From positions 1,736,001 to 1,800,000 of the forward strand of contig NZ_CP117439.1 of the NCBI RefSeq assembly GCF_030687575.1: a stretch of 64,000 bases of DNA. The letters run 5' to 3'. Both the position numbers and the translations under genes were made by a program. Every line of letters begins with the position of its first letter. The first letter of the stretch is position 1. Origin of the DNA: Pseudomonas sp. FP2309. GTDB lineage: Bacteria; Pseudomonadota; Gammaproteobacteria; Pseudomonadales; Pseudomonadaceae. Positions 16,927 through 26,868 of the stretch are shown here, piece by piece. Under the pieces are notes generated by a model. That model worked only from the letters and a program-made list of their open reading frames with translations. It was not told the origin of the DNA and did not search any database.

Positions 16927-18120
16927 ATGATCATCAAACCGCGGGTTCGTGGCTTTATCTGTGTGACCGCTCACCCTGTTGGCTGTGAAGCGAACGTCAA
17001 GGAACAGATCGACTACGTAACCGAACACGGCGTAATCGAAGGTGGCCCCAAGAAGGTGCTGGTCCTGGGCGCCTCCACCGGCTACGGCCTGGCCGCGCGC
17101 ATCAGTGCCGCGTTTGGCTGCGGCGCCGACACCTTGGGCGTGTTTTTTGAGAAGGAAGGTGAAGAGGGCAAACTGAGTTCCGCCGGCTGGTACAACAGCG
17201 CCGCGTTCGAGAAGTTTGCTGTTGAAAAAGGCCTGTACGCCAAGAGCATCAACGGCGACGCGTTCTCCGACGAGATCAAGCGCCTGACCATCGAGACCAT
17301 CAAGAAAGACCTGGGCAAGATCGATCTGGTGGTCTACAGCCTGGCCGCGCCGCGCCGTACCGACCCGCAGGGCGTGGTGCACACTTCCACCCTCAAGCCG
17401 ATCGGCAAGGCCGTGACCCTGCGCGGTATCAACACCGATAAAGGCGTGGTGGTCGACACCACCCTTGAGCCGGCGACCCAGGAAGAAATCGACGGCACCG
17501 TGAAAGTCATGGGTGGCGAAGACTGGCAGCTGTGGATCGACGCCCTGCGTGACGCCGATGTTCTGGCCGAAGGCGCCAAGACCACCGCGTTCACCTACCT
17601 CGGTGAGAAGCTGACCCAGGACATCTACTGGAACGGCTCCATCGGTGAAGCCAAGAAGGACCTGGACAAAAAAGTCCTGACCCTGCGCGACAACCTCGCG
17701 GCACTGAAAGGCGACGCCCGTGTGTCGGTGCTCAAGGCAGTGGTCACCCAAGCCAGTTCGGCGATCCCGATCATGCCGCTGTACCTGTCGCTGCTGTTCA
17801 AAGTCATGAAAGAGCAGGGCACCCACGAAGGTTGCATCGAGCAGGTCTACGGCCTGTTCAAGGACAGCCTGTATGGCCGCGAGCCAAAACTCGACGCCGA
17901 CGGCCGCCTGCGTGCCGACCTCAAAGAGCTCGAGCCGAAAGTTCAGGACGCCGTGGCCGACCTGTGGAACCAGGTCACCGACGACAACGTCAACGAGATC
18001 AGCGATTTTGCCGGTTACAAGGCTGAGTTCCTGCGCTTGTTCGGCTTTGAAGTCGACGGCGTGGACTACGAAGCCGATGTGAACCCGACCGTGAAGATCA
18101 ACGGCCTGATTCAGGCGTAA
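16927..18120 (+). CDS. fabV: NADH-dependent trans-2-enoyl-[ACP] reductase
   Basis: Last step of the fatty-acid elongation cycle; FabV enzymes are intrinsically insensitive to triclosan. 397 residues from ATG 16927, starting [20 protein letters not shown]. The cofactor motif GASTGYG is at 48-54; the catalytic Tyr-x8-Lys is Y234/K243 within the sequence around [14 protein letters not shown]. Single gene, 237 bp after the preceding divergent gene, with its own terminator. Confidence 0.95.
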   Translation: MIIKPRVRGFICVTAHPVGCEANVKEQIDYVTEHGVIEGGPKKVLVLGASTGYGLAARISAAFGCGADTLGVFFEKEGEEGKLSSAGWYNSAAFEKFAVEKGLYAKSINGDAFSDEIKRLTIETIKKDLGKIDLVVYSLAAPRRTDPQGVVHTSTLKPIGKAVTLRGINTDKGVVVDTTLEPATQEEIDGTVKVMGGEDWQLWIDALRDADVLAEGAKTTAFTYLGEKLTQDIYWNGSIGEAKKDLDKKVLTLRDNLAALKGDARVSVLKAVVTQASSAIPIMPLYLSLLFKVMKEQGTHEGCIEQVYGLFKDSLYGREPKLDADGRLRADLKELEPKVQDAVADLWNQVTDDNVNEISDFAGYKAEFLRLFGFEVDGVDYEADVNPTVKINGLIQA

Positions 18121-18135
18121 CCGCTCCGCGCACAG

Positions 18136-18162
18136 AAAAACGGCCTCTCGGGGCCGTTTTTT
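18136..18162 (+). terminator. Rho-independent terminator of fabV
   Basis: AAAAACGGCC (18136-18145) pairs with GGCCGTTTTTT (18152-18162), a GC stem followed by six T residues, 16 bp after the fabV stop. Confidence 0.9.
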
Positions 18163-18274
18163 ATCGCCTGTAAAAAGGCTCGTTTCAGATCCGTCCTACA
18201 CGTTTTCCGGCATTGCCGGGTCCCCGTCCTGTGCCAGACTCTGACGCGGTCAAATCACGCCAACGGAGGATCTG

Positions 18275-18898
18275 ATGACGATTCGTGCAGTAGTTTTTGA
18301 TTTCGGCGGGGTCCTGTTCGACTGGAACCCGCAGCATCTGTACCGCAAGCTGATCGCCGATGAACATGAGCGGCAATGGTTTCTCGACAATATCTGCACC
18401 CAGGCCTGGAACACCGAGCAGGACGCCGGGCGGACCTTGGCCGAAGGGACGCACCTGTTGACCGAGCAATACCCTCACCATAGGGCGCTGATCCAGGCGT
18501 ATTACGAACGCTGGCACGAAATGCTACGTGGGCCATTGCCGGAAGGCGTCGCTATTCTGGAGGCGTTGCACCGCGTCAACGTGCCGTTGTTCGGGCTCAC
18601 GAACTGGTCGGCGGAAACCTTCCCCTACGCGCGGGCCAACTACCCGTTCCTGCAGCGCCTGCGCGATATCGTCGTGTCTGGCGAGTTAAAGCTGATCAAG
18701 CCTGACCCGGCGATCTACCACGCCAGCCTGGCCCAGGTGCGTGCTCACCTGCCGGATATCCAACCGGCTGAAGTGGTGTTTATCGATGATGTGGCCGGCA
18801 ATATCGAGGCCGCCATCGCCCTTGGCTGGCAGGGCATTCATCATGTCTCGGCCGAGCGTACCGCCGTACGCTTGCGTGAACTGGGCGTGGACTTTTAA
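18275..18898 (+). CDS. HAD-superfamily hydrolase (subfamily IA)
   Basis: 207 residues. Motif I DFGGVLFD with nucleophile Asp9, motif II LTNWS, motif III Lys in LKLIKPDP, motif IV FIDDVAGN. The alpha-helical cap lies between motifs I and II. Resembles YihX/haloacid-dehalogenase-like phosphatases; substrate unknown. GGAGG lies 6 bp before ATG 18275. Its stop codon overlaps that of the convergent LysR gene by 4 bp. Confidence 0.85.
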   Translation: MTIRAVVFDFGGVLFDWNPQHLYRKLIADEHERQWFLDNICTQAWNTEQDAGRTLAEGTHLLTEQYPHHRALIQAYYERWHEMLRGPLPEGVAILEALHRVNVPLFGLTNWSAETFPYARANYPFLQRLRDIVVSGELKLIKPDPAIYHASLAQVRAHLPDIQPAEVVFIDDVAGNIEAAIALGWQGIHHVSAERTAVRLRELGVDF

Positions 18899-19800
18899 AG
18901 CGCCCATTTCTCCATGACGAAATCCACGAAGGCGCGCAGCTTGGGCAGCCGGTAGCGGTCCTGGCCGTACAGCAAGTGCATCGGGCGGCTCGGCAGTTGA
19001 TAGGTGGTGAGCAATGCGACGAGCTTGCCGCTCTGCAGGTCAGGCTGCACCAGCGCATCGGGCAGCATGACGATGCCCATGCCTTGCACCGCCGCCTGGC
19101 GCAGGGCTTGGGAGCTGTTAATGGTCAGCGAACCGGAGACCGGAATCTCGACCTCGCCGTCTGCCCCGCTCATGCGCCACAGTTTGTCGGCGTTGCGCCA
19201 ATCGTCGGTAGACGGGTAGGCGAAGGCCAGGCAGTCGTGGGTTTGCAGGTCTTCGGGCGTCGAGGGTGTGCCGCGTCGGGCCAGGTACTCCGGCGACGCG
19301 CAAAGGGTGATCGTGTAGTCCTGCATGGGCCGTGCGATCAGGCTCGAGGGCTCCAGTTCACCGAGGCGGATGGCCACGTCGAACCCGCTGTCGACCAGGT
19401 CCATGCGTTCGTTGCTGAGCACCACATAAAGCTTGATCAAGGGGTAACGCCGGGAAAACTCACTGAGCGCGGGCGCCAGGCGTTCGGTGCCAAAGGCCGG
19501 TGGCGCTGTGACGCGCAGGGTGCCTTTGGGCACGTCGCTGTGGGCCTGCTCAGCCAGTTGCTCGGAGTCGGCCACCAGCCCCAGTACTTCAAGGCAGCGC
19601 TGGTAATACTGGCCGCCAAACTCCGTGAGGCTCTGTTTGCGGGTGGTGCGTTTGAGCAGGCTCACGCCCAGGCGTTGCTCCAGCGCGCGCAGGTGGTTGC
19701 CGACCATGGTGGTCGACATGCCACAGGCCTGGGCGGCCGCGGTCATGCTGCCGGCCTCCACGACTTTGACGTACACCGACATCGCTTGGAACAGATCCAT
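18895..19800 (-). CDS. LysR-family transcriptional regulator
   Basis: 301 residues from ATG 19800 ([19 protein letters not shown]). Helix-turn-helix at about residues 18-37 ([20 protein letters not shown]); effector domain of the group often annotated as controlling oxidoreductases or antibiotic-type stress genes ([21 protein letters not shown]). Divergent from the aminotransferase gene at 19905, which may be its target. Effector unknown. Confidence 0.87.
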   Translation of the reverse strand: MDLFQAMSVYVKVVEAGSMTAAAQACGMSTTMVGNHLRALEQRLGVSLLKRTTRKQSLTEFGGQYYQRCLEVLGLVADSEQLAEQAHSDVPKGTLRVTAPPAFGTERLAPALSEFSRRYPLIKLYVVLSNERMDLVDSGFDVAIRLGELEPSSLIARPMQDYTITLCASPEYLARRGTPSTPEDLQTHDCLAFAYPSTDDWRNADKLWRMSGADGEVEIPVSGSLTINSSQALRQAAVQGMGIVMLPDALVQPDLQSGKLVALLTTYQLPSRPMHLLYGQDRYRLPKLRAFVDFVMEKWAL

Positions 19801-19904
19801 TATCAAGCCCTGATTTAAAGTCATTACATAAAAGCGCAGTTTATCCATCTGGGGTGGCTAACGATACTTCAAGCACCCCTCACGATGCACTGGAGCCTGA
19901 CACC

Positions 19905-21083
19905 ATGACCGCCGCCTGCCTGATGACCACTTACCAGCCCTTGGCCCTGAGTTTCACCCGTGGCTTGGGCACGCGCCTGTGGGATCAGCAGGGCCGCGAA
20001 TACCTCGACGCAGTGGCCGGCGTGGCGGTGACCAATGTCGGGCATTCCCACCCGAAACTGGTGAGCGCCATCAGCGAACAGGCCGGTTTGCTGTTACACA
20101 CCTCTAACCTTTACAGCATCGACTGGCAGCAACGGCTGGCGCAGCGCCTGACCCAGCTGTCGGGCCTGGACCGTGCCTTCTTCAACAACTCCGGCGCCGA
20201 AGCCAACGAGACCGCACTGAAGCTGGCGCGCTTGCATGGTTGGAAAAAAGGCATCGAAGAACCGCTGGTGGTGGTCATGGAAAACGCCTTTCATGGGCGC
20301 ACCCTCGGCACCATGGCCGCCAGCGATGGGCCCTCGGTACGCCTGGGCTTCCAGCGTTTGCCGGGGGATTTTCTCAAGGTGCGCTTTGGCGACCTGGCGG
20401 CCATTGAGGCGCTCACCCAAACCTTTGGCTCGCGGATAGCCGCGGTCCTGCTCGAGCCGATTCAGGGCGAAAGCGGTGTCGTGCCGGCGCCTGCTGGTTA
20501 CCTGCAAGCCCTGCGCGATCACTGCACGCGTCACGGTTGGCTGATGATGCTCGATGAGATCCAGACCGGTATTGGCCGCACCGGCACCTGGTTCGCCTTC
20601 CAGCATGAAAACATCGTGCCGGACGTGATGACCCTGGCCAAAGGCCTTGGCAATGGCGTACCCATCGGCGCCTGTCTGGCGCGGGCGGCGGTGGCCCGAC
20701 TGTTTACGCCGGGCAGTCACGGCAGCACGTTCGGCGGCAACCCGCTGGCCTGCCGGGTGGGTTGCACCGTGTTGGACATCATCGAAGAGCAAGGCCTGCT
20801 GCAAAATGCCGCGCAACAAGGCGAACGTTTGCTGGCGCGCTTGCGGATGGAATTGGGCGAGCACCCACAGGTGCTGGCGATACGGGGGCAGGGCCTGATG
20901 GTCGGTATCGAACTGGTCAGCCCTTACCGTGACTTGGCCCAGCGTGCCGCCCAGGAGCATGGGCTGCTGATCAACGTCACGCGGGGCAAGGTCATTCGCC
21001 TGTTGCCGCCGCTGACCCTGGAGGCCAAGGAGGTTGAGATGATTGTGCGGGCGATCACCCGCTTATTGGATCAGGCCCATTGA
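19905..21083 (+). CDS. Class III aminotransferase, acetylornithine aminotransferase (ArgD)-like
   Basis: 392 residues from ATG 19905 (GGAG upstream); an upstream in-frame start at 19854 is less likely. PLP enzyme of the ornithine-aminotransferase subgroup: [42 protein letters not shown] and the PLP-binding Lys in [13 protein letters not shown]. It transfers an amino group from an acylated ornithine or similar omega-amino compound to 2-oxoglutarate. Pseudomonads carry several such paralogues, so I do not assign it to arginine synthesis. Its 3' end overlaps the convergent punR gene by 29 bp. Confidence 0.82.
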   Translation: MTAACLMTTYQPLALSFTRGLGTRLWDQQGREYLDAVAGVAVTNVGHSHPKLVSAISEQAGLLLHTSNLYSIDWQQRLAQRLTQLSGLDRAFFNNSGAEANETALKLARLHGWKKGIEEPLVVVMENAFHGRTLGTMAASDGPSVRLGFQRLPGDFLKVRFGDLAAIEALTQTFGSRIAAVLLEPIQGESGVVPAPAGYLQALRDHCTRHGWLMMLDEIQTGIGRTGTWFAFQHENIVPDVMTLAKGLGNGVPIGACLARAAVARLFTPGSHGSTFGGNPLACRVGCTVLDIIEEQGLLQNAAQQGERLLARLRMELGEHPQVLAIRGQGLMVGIELVSPYRDLAQRAAQEHGLLINVTRGKVIRLLPPLTLEAKEVEMIVRAITRLLDQAH

Positions 21084-21978
21084 GCCATTCCTGGTTCATC
21101 GTCTCTTTATCCCCCAGATAGTCCAGCAACCAGCCCATGGCCGGGGACAGCTTGTTCTGTGCCCAGGCCACACACGATGGGCTGGCCGGGAAGGGCCGGG
21201 TCAGTTGCAGTGCCACCAACTCGCCGCGTTCGATCCAGGGTAATACCTGATGCATCGGCGCCATTCCGACACACAGGCCATCGCGCAGGCAGTCGATGGC
21301 GCAGGGCCAGTTCGGCACGACCAGCCGACGTTGGTTATCCAGGGTCCAGGTGTCGCGCTTGGGCAGGTTACGCGACGTGTCGGTCATGCACAGCGAGGCG
21401 AAGGGGCGCAGTTGGTCGTCACTGAGCAACCCTTCAACGGCCGCCAAGGGATGTTTCGCACTGACCACGCACAACCAGTTCAACAGACCCATGTCGCGAA
21501 AGCTGAAGCGGCTGGCCACCGGCACCGCGCTGGTGGCGCCGATCACAATGTCGCTGCGCTCGTCGGCCAGGGCGTCCCACACGCCGTTGTACACCTCGTA
21601 CTCCAGCAATAATTCCACCTCGGGAAACTGGCGATAAAAATCCAGGACCAATTGCCGGCAGCGCTGGGGTTTGACGATAGAGTCCACCGCCACCTTCAAC
21701 TGGCCGCTCCAGCCGTTGGCCACTTGCTGACACAAGCGCCGGGTGCCGAGCATTTTTTTCATCACACCGCGGGCTTCGTCGATAAACAGACGGCCGGCGG
21801 GGGTCAGTTCGACATCGCGATGGCGCCGAACGAACAGCGGCACCGCCAGCCACTCTTCGAGCTGGCGCACCGTGTAGCTGATCGCCGACGGTACACGGTG
21901 CAGTTCCTGGGCGGCGGCGCTGAAGCTGCCATGGCGGGCCACCGCATCAACCACATCCAGGGAGTATTCGGACCACAT
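21055..21978 (-). CDS. punR: LysR-family regulator PunR
   Basis: 307 residues from ATG 21978. It is strikingly similar throughout to E. coli PunR (YdhB): [40 protein letters not shown], the [19 protein letters not shown] block and the tail [16 protein letters not shown]. In E. coli PunR activates punC for purine nucleoside uptake with adenosine as signal. Here it is divergent from a punC-like gene 122 bp away, the same arrangement. Confidence 0.88.
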   Translation of the reverse strand: MWSEYSLDVVDAVARHGSFSAAAQELHRVPSAISYTVRQLEEWLAVPLFVRRHRDVELTPAGRLFIDEARGVMKKMLGTRRLCQQVANGWSGQLKVAVDSIVKPQRCRQLVLDFYRQFPEVELLLEYEVYNGVWDALADERSDIVIGATSAVPVASRFSFRDMGLLNWLCVVSAKHPLAAVEGLLSDDQLRPFASLCMTDTSRNLPKRDTWTLDNQRRLVVPNWPCAIDCLRDGLCVGMAPMHQVLPWIERGELVALQLTRPFPASPSCVAWAQNKLSPAMGWLLDYLGDKETMNQEWLNGPDPISG

Positions 21979-22100
21979 GGCGTCTGCCTTCAAAAATATT
22001 GATAAGTGTGTCCAATTATTATCGCTTCACACAAAATATGTCAGCTTCATAATGCGCACCAGTCAGCAAATTGTTTGATGGCAGGGTGTACAAGGTTTCA

Positions 22101-23279
22101 ATGAAAAATTCTTTTGGTTTCACGTGGTATCTGGCGGGGTTGAGCATGCTCGGCTATCTCGCCATGGATATGTATTTGCCGGCGTTTGGCGCCATGGGCG
22201 AGCAACTGCAGATTGGCGCGGGCGCGGTGGGCGCCAGCTTGAGTATCTTCCTAGCCGGTTTTGCCCTCGGGCAACTGGTATGGGGGCCGTTGTCCGATCG
22301 CCTGGGGCGCAAGCCGATTTTGCTCGCGGGCTTGAGTTTGTTCGTGCTGGGCTGTGCCGGCATGTTCTGGGTCGAGACCACGCCGCAGCTGCTGGCGCTG
22401 CGCTTTATGCAGGCGGTGGGTGTGTGTGCCGCCGCCGTCAGTTGGCAGGCGTTGGTGATTGACCGTTATCCGGCCGACAAGGCGCACCGCGTGTTTGCCA
22501 GCATCATGCCGTTGATGTCGCTGTCGCCGGCCCTGGCACCGCTGTTGGGCGCGCTGGTGTTGAATCACTTTGGTTGGCAGGCGATCTTCGGCGTATTACT
22601 GGGGGTGTCGCTGCTGTTGTTGCTGCCGACCTTGTTCCTGCGCCGAATGCCGAAAAAAACCACAGAAGCACGTTCGCGCCTGGGCTATGCGCAGTTGCTG
22701 ACGTCTCGGGTATTTACCGGCAACGTAATGATCTTCGCCGCCTGCTCCGCCAGTTTCTTCGCCTGGCTGACCGCCTCGCCGTTCATCCTCGGTGACATGG
22801 GCTACAGCCCCAACGACATCGGCTTGAGCTACGTGCTGCCGACCCTGGCATTTTTGGTGGGTGGCTACAGTTGCCGCAGCGCCTTGCAGCGCGTGCAGGG
22901 CAAGACCTTGTTGCCCTGGTTGCTGGTGGCGTACTGCGTCAGCATGCTGGCGTTGTACCTGGTGGCCACCTTGACCGTGCCCACCCTCACCACCTTGCTG
23001 ATCCCGTTCTGCCTGATGGCGCTGGTCAATGGCGCCAGCTACCCGATCGTGGTGGCGAATGCGCTGATGCCCTTTGCGGAAAATTCCGGCAAGGCGGCGG
23101 CGCTGCAAAACACCCTGCAACTGGGTCTGTGCTTTCTCAGCAGCTTGCTGGTGTCGTCGATGATCGACCAGCCGTTGCAGATCACCGTGATCGTGATGCT
23201 GGCGACCGCACCGCTGGCGGTATTGGGTTACCTGCTGGCGCGGCCCAAGGCTGACAGTTCGGAACTCGCAAACGCCTGA
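22101..23279 (+). CDS. punC: MFS transporter, PunC-like purine nucleoside importer
   Basis: 392 residues, 12 membrane segments, Bcr/CflA-type MFS. It opens [29 protein letters not shown]; motif A is [17 protein letters not shown] between TM2 and TM3. Start ATG 22101 is preceded by AAGG; the in-frame start at 22071 is less likely. Identity as PunC rests on the divergent punR neighbour and the PunC-like N-terminus. A drug-efflux role in the same family cannot be excluded from sequence alone. Confidence 0.8.
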   Translation: MKNSFGFTWYLAGLSMLGYLAMDMYLPAFGAMGEQLQIGAGAVGASLSIFLAGFALGQLVWGPLSDRLGRKPILLAGLSLFVLGCAGMFWVETTPQLLALRFMQAVGVCAAAVSWQALVIDRYPADKAHRVFASIMPLMSLSPALAPLLGALVLNHFGWQAIFGVLLGVSLLLLLPTLFLRRMPKKTTEARSRLGYAQLLTSRVFTGNVMIFAACSASFFAWLTASPFILGDMGYSPNDIGLSYVLPTLAFLVGGYSCRSALQRVQGKTLLPWLLVAYCVSMLALYLVATLTVPTLTTLLIPFCLMALVNGASYPIVVANALMPFAENSGKAAALQNTLQLGLCFLSSLLVSSMIDQPLQITVIVMLATAPLAVLGYLLARPKADSSELANA

Positions 23280-23298
23280 ACCGACACACTGGTCGGTT
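23279..23298. terminator. Hairpin between convergent punC and tsx-like genes
   Basis: AACCGAC (23279-23285) pairs with GTCGGTT (23292-23298) with a 6-base loop; an outer CTGA/TTCAG pairing extends it. Placed between two converging stop codons, it may serve both directions. Confidence 0.55.
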
Positions 23299-23308
23299 CC
23301 TTCAGGGA

Positions 23309-24142
23309 CTAGAAGGTGATTTCCATGTTCACCGTCGGCGTCGAGGTGCGGCTGCCCCGGCCGCCATCCACGCCGAACTTGTTGTGCCAGTATTCATAAC
23401 CCACGCCCAGGTACAGATTCGGCTTGACGCTTTTGCCGGGGCGCACCGCCACCATCAGCGCGGTGCGCATCAGGGCTTCGGGCGCGGTGTCGCGGCCGTG
23501 GTAGTCCTTGCCCTTTTCTCCGACGTAGTTGACGAACCCCTGGAATTTCGCCGCGTGGTTGGCTATCTGGAATGGGCGCATCCAGGTCAGGTTGAGCATG
23601 TAGGTGTCGTCGAACGTGTGGTTCGACTCTTGCGCGCCGGGGATGCCGGTGTGGTTCCTTTCCTTGTAGTACAACAGGCTCAGGTCCAGCACGCCGACCG
23701 TGTTGAACTTCAGCGTCGGGCCCAGCACCAGTGCGCGTTTTTTCGCTGAGGCGAAGTTGTTGTTGCGGTTGGCGTCAAAGCCCAGGGTCAGCGCGTAATC
23801 CTTGATGACCCCGGTGCCCAACGGCACATCGAACACCCGTGATGCATAAAGCTGGTGCCGGTATACGGCATACACCTCACTGCCGCCGTGGTCGGTGCCT
23901 TTACGCGGGTCGCGGCTGTCGGACAGGAACACATCCAGGTTGAGGAAATGGCTGCCGTATCGGTAACCGCTGGCGTGAGTGAAGCTATAGGTGCGCTTGC
24001 TGAAGGCGTCGGGGTTATTCGGATTGGTGAACTGTTGGCCGTAGCGAAATCCTACGCTGTTGTTCATCCATTCCACCGCGACGGCCTGTCCGCCGCCGAG
24101 GAGGGTGAGGGCAACCGTGGCGCTGTGTAATGCCTTTTTCAT
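23309..24142 (-). CDS. Outer-membrane nucleoside channel, Tsx/OmpK family
   Basis: 277 residues from ATG 24142 with signal peptide MKKALHSATVALTLLGGGQAVA. Mature protein is a predicted beta-barrel (alternating aromatic strands such as NNSVGFRYGQQF, HFLNLDVFLSDSRD, YLGVGYEYWHNKFG) and ends in Phe (MEITF), the outer-membrane assembly signal. Tsx-type channels admit nucleosides through the outer membrane. It lies between an inner-membrane nucleoside carrier (punC) and a nucleobase permease, so it probably supplies both. Confidence 0.85.
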   Translation of the reverse strand: MKKALHSATVALTLLGGGQAVAVEWMNNSVGFRYGQQFTNPNNPDAFSKRTYSFTHASGYRYGSHFLNLDVFLSDSRDPRKGTDHGGSEVYAVYRHQLYASRVFDVPLGTGVIKDYALTLGFDANRNNNFASAKKRALVLGPTLKFNTVGVLDLSLLYYKERNHTGIPGAQESNHTFDDTYMLNLTWMRPFQIANHAAKFQGFVNYVGEKGKDYHGRDTAPEALMRTALMVAVRPGKSVKPNLYLGVGYEYWHNKFGVDGGRGSRTSTPTVNMEITF

Positions 24143-24223
24143 TGTTATAGGTCCTTTGGCGTTCCGGCTCATTGCGGCCAGGTGGTTTTTGTAACGCCGG
24201 TGGAGGGTATCTTGTTCGATTAA

Positions 24224-24267
24224 TTGTATACAACTCTATGGACATCCAGTCGTGACATTGCATACAG
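24224..24267. promoter_or_regulatory. Candidate GntR-type operator pair between the tsx-like gene and the NCS2 permease
   Basis: A perfect 10-bp palindrome TTGTATACAA sits at 24224-24233, and a degenerate copy TTGCATACAG at 24258-24267, 34 bp centre to centre, in the 158-bp divergent gap. GTATAC-core palindromes are typical operators of GntR (FadR/HutC-type) regulators. No such regulator gene is next to it, so the binding protein is unknown. Confidence 0.5.
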
Positions 24268-24300
24268 TGGCCGCACAACAAAAACAGAGAACCCCTCACC

Positions 24301-25803
24301 ATGACTATCCCGAAGGCGTCACCGCAGCGGCCAGAAGACGAGAATCTCGGCGTCGCCGCCAACATGGCTTACGGCCTGCAACATGTGCTCACCATGTACG
24401 GCGGCATCGTCGCGGTACCGCTGATCGTCGGTCAGGCAGCCGGGTTGTCGCCCGCCGACATTGGCCTGCTGATCGCCGCGTCGCTGTTCGCCGGTGGCCT
24501 GGCCACCCTGTTGCAAACCCTTGGCCTGCCGTTCTTTGGCTGTCAGTTGCCGCTGGTGCAGGGCGTGTCGTTTGCCGGTGTGGCCACCATGGTCGCGATT
24601 GTCGGCAGCGACGGGGCTGGCGGGGTGCCGGCGATTCTCGGCGCGGTGATGGCCGCCTCGTTTATCGGGCTGCTGATCACGCCGGTATTCTCGCGGATCA
24701 CTAAGTTTTTCCCGCCTCTGGTGACCGGTATCGTGATCACCACCATCGGCTTGACCTTGATGCCGGTCGCGGCGCGCTGGGCCATGGGCGGTAACAGCCG
24801 CGCAGCGGACTTTGGCAGCATGCCCAATATCGGCCTGGCGGCATTGACCCTGGTGCTGGTGCTGCTGTTGAGCAAGATCGGCAGCGCGACCATCTCGCGC
24901 TTATCGATCCTGCTGGCAATGGTGATCGGCACGCTGATCGCGGTGTTCCTCGGCATGGCGGATTTTTCCGGCGTGACCCATGGGCCGATGTTTGGTTTTC
25001 CCACCCCGTTCCATTTCGGCATGCCGACTTTTCACATCGCCGCGATCATTTCCATGTGCATCGTGGTGATGGTGACCCTGGTGGAAACCTCGGCGGACAT
25101 CCTGGCGGTGGGCGAAATCATCGACACCAAGGTCGATTCCAAGCGCCTGGGTAACGGCCTGCGCGCCGATATGCTGTCGAGCATGTTTGCGCCGATCTTT
25201 GGCTCATTCACCCAAAGCGCATTCGCCCAGAACGTCGGCCTGGTCGCGGTGACTGGGGTCAAGAGCCGTTTCGTGGTAGCCACCGGCGGCCTGTTTCTGG
25301 TGATCCTCGGCCTGCTGCCGTTTATGGGGCGGGTGATCGCGGCGGTGCCCACTTCGGTGCTGGGCGGTGCCGGGATTGTGCTGTTCGGCACGGTGGCCGC
25401 CAGCGGTATTCGCACCCTGTCCAAGGTGGATTACCGCAACAACATGAACCTGATCATCGTTGCTACGTCCATCGGTTTTGGCATGATCCCGATCGCCGCG
25501 CCGAGTTTCTATGATCACTTCCCGAGCTGGTTCGCGACCATTTTCCATTCGGGCATCAGCTCGTCGGCGATCATGGCGATCCTGTTGAACCTGGCGTTCA
25601 ACCACTTCACGGCGGGCAACTCGGACCAGCAATCTGTGTTTGTGGCGGGGACTGAGCGCAGCCTGTGCTTCCACGATGTGGCGGCACTGCGCGATGGCGA
25701 TTACTTCAGGGGTGGCAAGCTGTTCGATGCCGAGGGCAATGAAATTCCGGTGGTGGCCGAAGCCACCAGGCAAACCTCGAAACCGGAAACCACCGAAGTG
25801 TAA
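24301..25803 (+). CDS. NCS2-family nucleobase (xanthine/urate) permease
   Basis: 500 residues, about 14 membrane segments. NCS2 hallmarks are QHVLTMYGGIVAVPLIVG near the N-terminus, the half-helix with VQGVSFAG, LVETSADILAVGEI, and the signature TQSAFAQNVGLVAVTGVKSR. The last resembles the QxxGxxxxT...R motif of proton-driven xanthine/uric acid carriers of the UacT/XanP group. A hydrophilic C-terminal tail of about 60 residues follows. Divergent from the tsx-like gene, which suggests coordinated purine uptake. Confidence 0.87.
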   Translation: MTIPKASPQRPEDENLGVAANMAYGLQHVLTMYGGIVAVPLIVGQAAGLSPADIGLLIAASLFAGGLATLLQTLGLPFFGCQLPLVQGVSFAGVATMVAIVGSDGAGGVPAILGAVMAASFIGLLITPVFSRITKFFPPLVTGIVITTIGLTLMPVAARWAMGGNSRAADFGSMPNIGLAALTLVLVLLLSKIGSATISRLSILLAMVIGTLIAVFLGMADFSGVTHGPMFGFPTPFHFGMPTFHIAAIISMCIVVMVTLVETSADILAVGEIIDTKVDSKRLGNGLRADMLSSMFAPIFGSFTQSAFAQNVGLVAVTGVKSRFVVATGGLFLVILGLLPFMGRVIAAVPTSVLGGAGIVLFGTVAASGIRTLSKVDYRNNMNLIIVATSIGFGMIPIAAPSFYDHFPSWFATIFHSGISSSAIMAILLNLAFNHFTAGNSDQQSVFVAGTERSLCFHDVAALRDGDYFRGGKLFDAEGNEIPVVAEATRQTSKPETTEV

Positions 25804-25808
25804 AAAAT

Positions 25809-25834
25809 GTGGGAGCGTGCACGCGCGCTCCCAC
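25809..25834. terminator. GTGGGAGCG hairpin between convergent genes
   Basis: GTGGGAGCG (25809-25817) pairs with CGCTCCCAC (25826-25834), 5 bp after the NCS2 stop and 8 bp before the end of the convergent peptidase gene. It belongs to the GTGGGAG-type hairpins common between Pseudomonas genes (compare 34004-34030). A bidirectional terminator or REP-like role is inferred. Confidence 0.6.
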
Positions 25835-25842
25835 GGTTGCAC

Positions 25843-26775
25843 TTAGCCAGCCTTGAGTGCCCGGCGCGGCAGCGAGCACGCCTCATCCAAAAACTTCACC
25901 ACGGTCCCCATGCACGCCTGGCGTTCTTCCACATGGGGCATGTGGCTGGAGTCTTCAAACAGCGCCCAGCGCACATCCGCGATCTCATCCAGAAATGGCT
26001 TGACCACCAGTGGCGTGGCTTCGTCGTGGCGACCGGAGATCACCAGGGTCGGCACGTTGATCGCCGACAGGCGGCCAATGGATTTCCAGTCCTTCAAGCT
26101 GCCGATCACGTGGAACTCGGTCGGGCCGCTCATGGCGTGATACACCGTAGGGTCCGAGTCGACCTGTTCAAAGGTGCGTGCCACTTCTTCCGGCCATGGG
26201 TTAACACGGCACACGTGCTGGTCATAGAACACCCGTGAAGCGGCGAGGTATTCCGGGTCTTGGTAGGTGCCGGCGGCTTCATGCTTGAGCAGGGTTTCGT
26301 GCACGCCTTCGGGGAGCAATTTGCGCAGGCGGTTGGCCTCGCTGACCCAGGTGCGCATGCAGGTAGGCGAGTTGGCGGGGATGAACGCGCGCAGACCCTT
26401 GGGTTGCAGCATCGCGTGCTCACTGCCGAGCATGCCGCCCCAGGACTGGCCGAGGATCGCGTAGTTATCGCGGATGTGCAGGTGGTCCAGCAGGTTGTCC
26501 AGCTCCCTCAGGAACAGGTCGACGGTCCAGAACGACCGGTCTTGCTCAGGCAGATGGGTGGAGCGGCCATTGCCCAGTTGGTCGTAGTGGATCACCGCGT
26601 GGCCGCTGGCGGCGACATCCTTGAAGGCGTCGACGTAATCATGGGTGCAGCCGGGGCCGCCGTGGATGATGACCAGTGGTGTGCGGCCGCTGGACAGGTC
26701 ACCGGTGACGCGGTACCAGGTCTGGTAGTCGCCAAACGCTGCATACCCTTCTTGGATTTTTTCGATGAATTCCAT
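25843..26775 (-). CDS. Proline iminopeptidase-family alpha/beta hydrolase (paralogue 1)
   Basis: 310 residues from ATG 26775. S33 family: oxyanion HGGPGC, nucleophile elbow GQSWGG (Ser), acid in SGRHDEATP, catalytic His in [10 protein letters not shown]. It would release N-terminal proline or related residues from small peptides or amides in the cytoplasm (no signal peptide). A lux-box-like dyad (26837-26856) lies 61 bp before its start, and it follows the luxR gene on the same strand, so LuxR-dependent expression is likely. The paralogue at 27816 has the same layout on the other side. Confidence 0.88.
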   Translation of the reverse strand: MEFIEKIQEGYAAFGDYQTWYRVTGDLSSGRTPLVIIHGGPGCTHDYVDAFKDVAASGHAVIHYDQLGNGRSTHLPEQDRSFWTVDLFLRELDNLLDHLHIRDNYAILGQSWGGMLGSEHAMLQPKGLRAFIPANSPTCMRTWVSEANRLRKLLPEGVHETLLKHEAAGTYQDPEYLAASRVFYDQHVCRVNPWPEEVARTFEQVDSDPTVYHAMSGPTEFHVIGSLKDWKSIGRLSAINVPTLVISGRHDEATPLVVKPFLDEIADVRWALFEDSSHMPHVEERQACMGTVVKFLDEACSLPRRALKAG

Positions 26776-26836
26776 TTCGTACCCTGCTCTGAAAAAACGA
26801 TCAGGGGGCACCATAGTCCGCATGCAAAATTTAAGT

Positions 26837-26856
26837 AACTAGCAAAACAGCTAGGT
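26837..26856 (-). promoter_or_regulatory. Lux-box-like dyad upstream of proline iminopeptidase 1
   Basis: On the minus strand ACCTAG-N8-CTAGTT, a 20-bp imperfect palindrome (5 of 6 arm positions symmetric). Its size and shape are those of LuxR/LasR-type lux boxes. A TATGGT, 22 bp downstream, could be the -10, so the box would take the -35 position. It lies 12 bp beyond the luxR stop codon. It closely resembles the dyad at 27714-27733. Confidence 0.6.
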
Positions 26857-26868
26857 TTTGCCGTGGGA

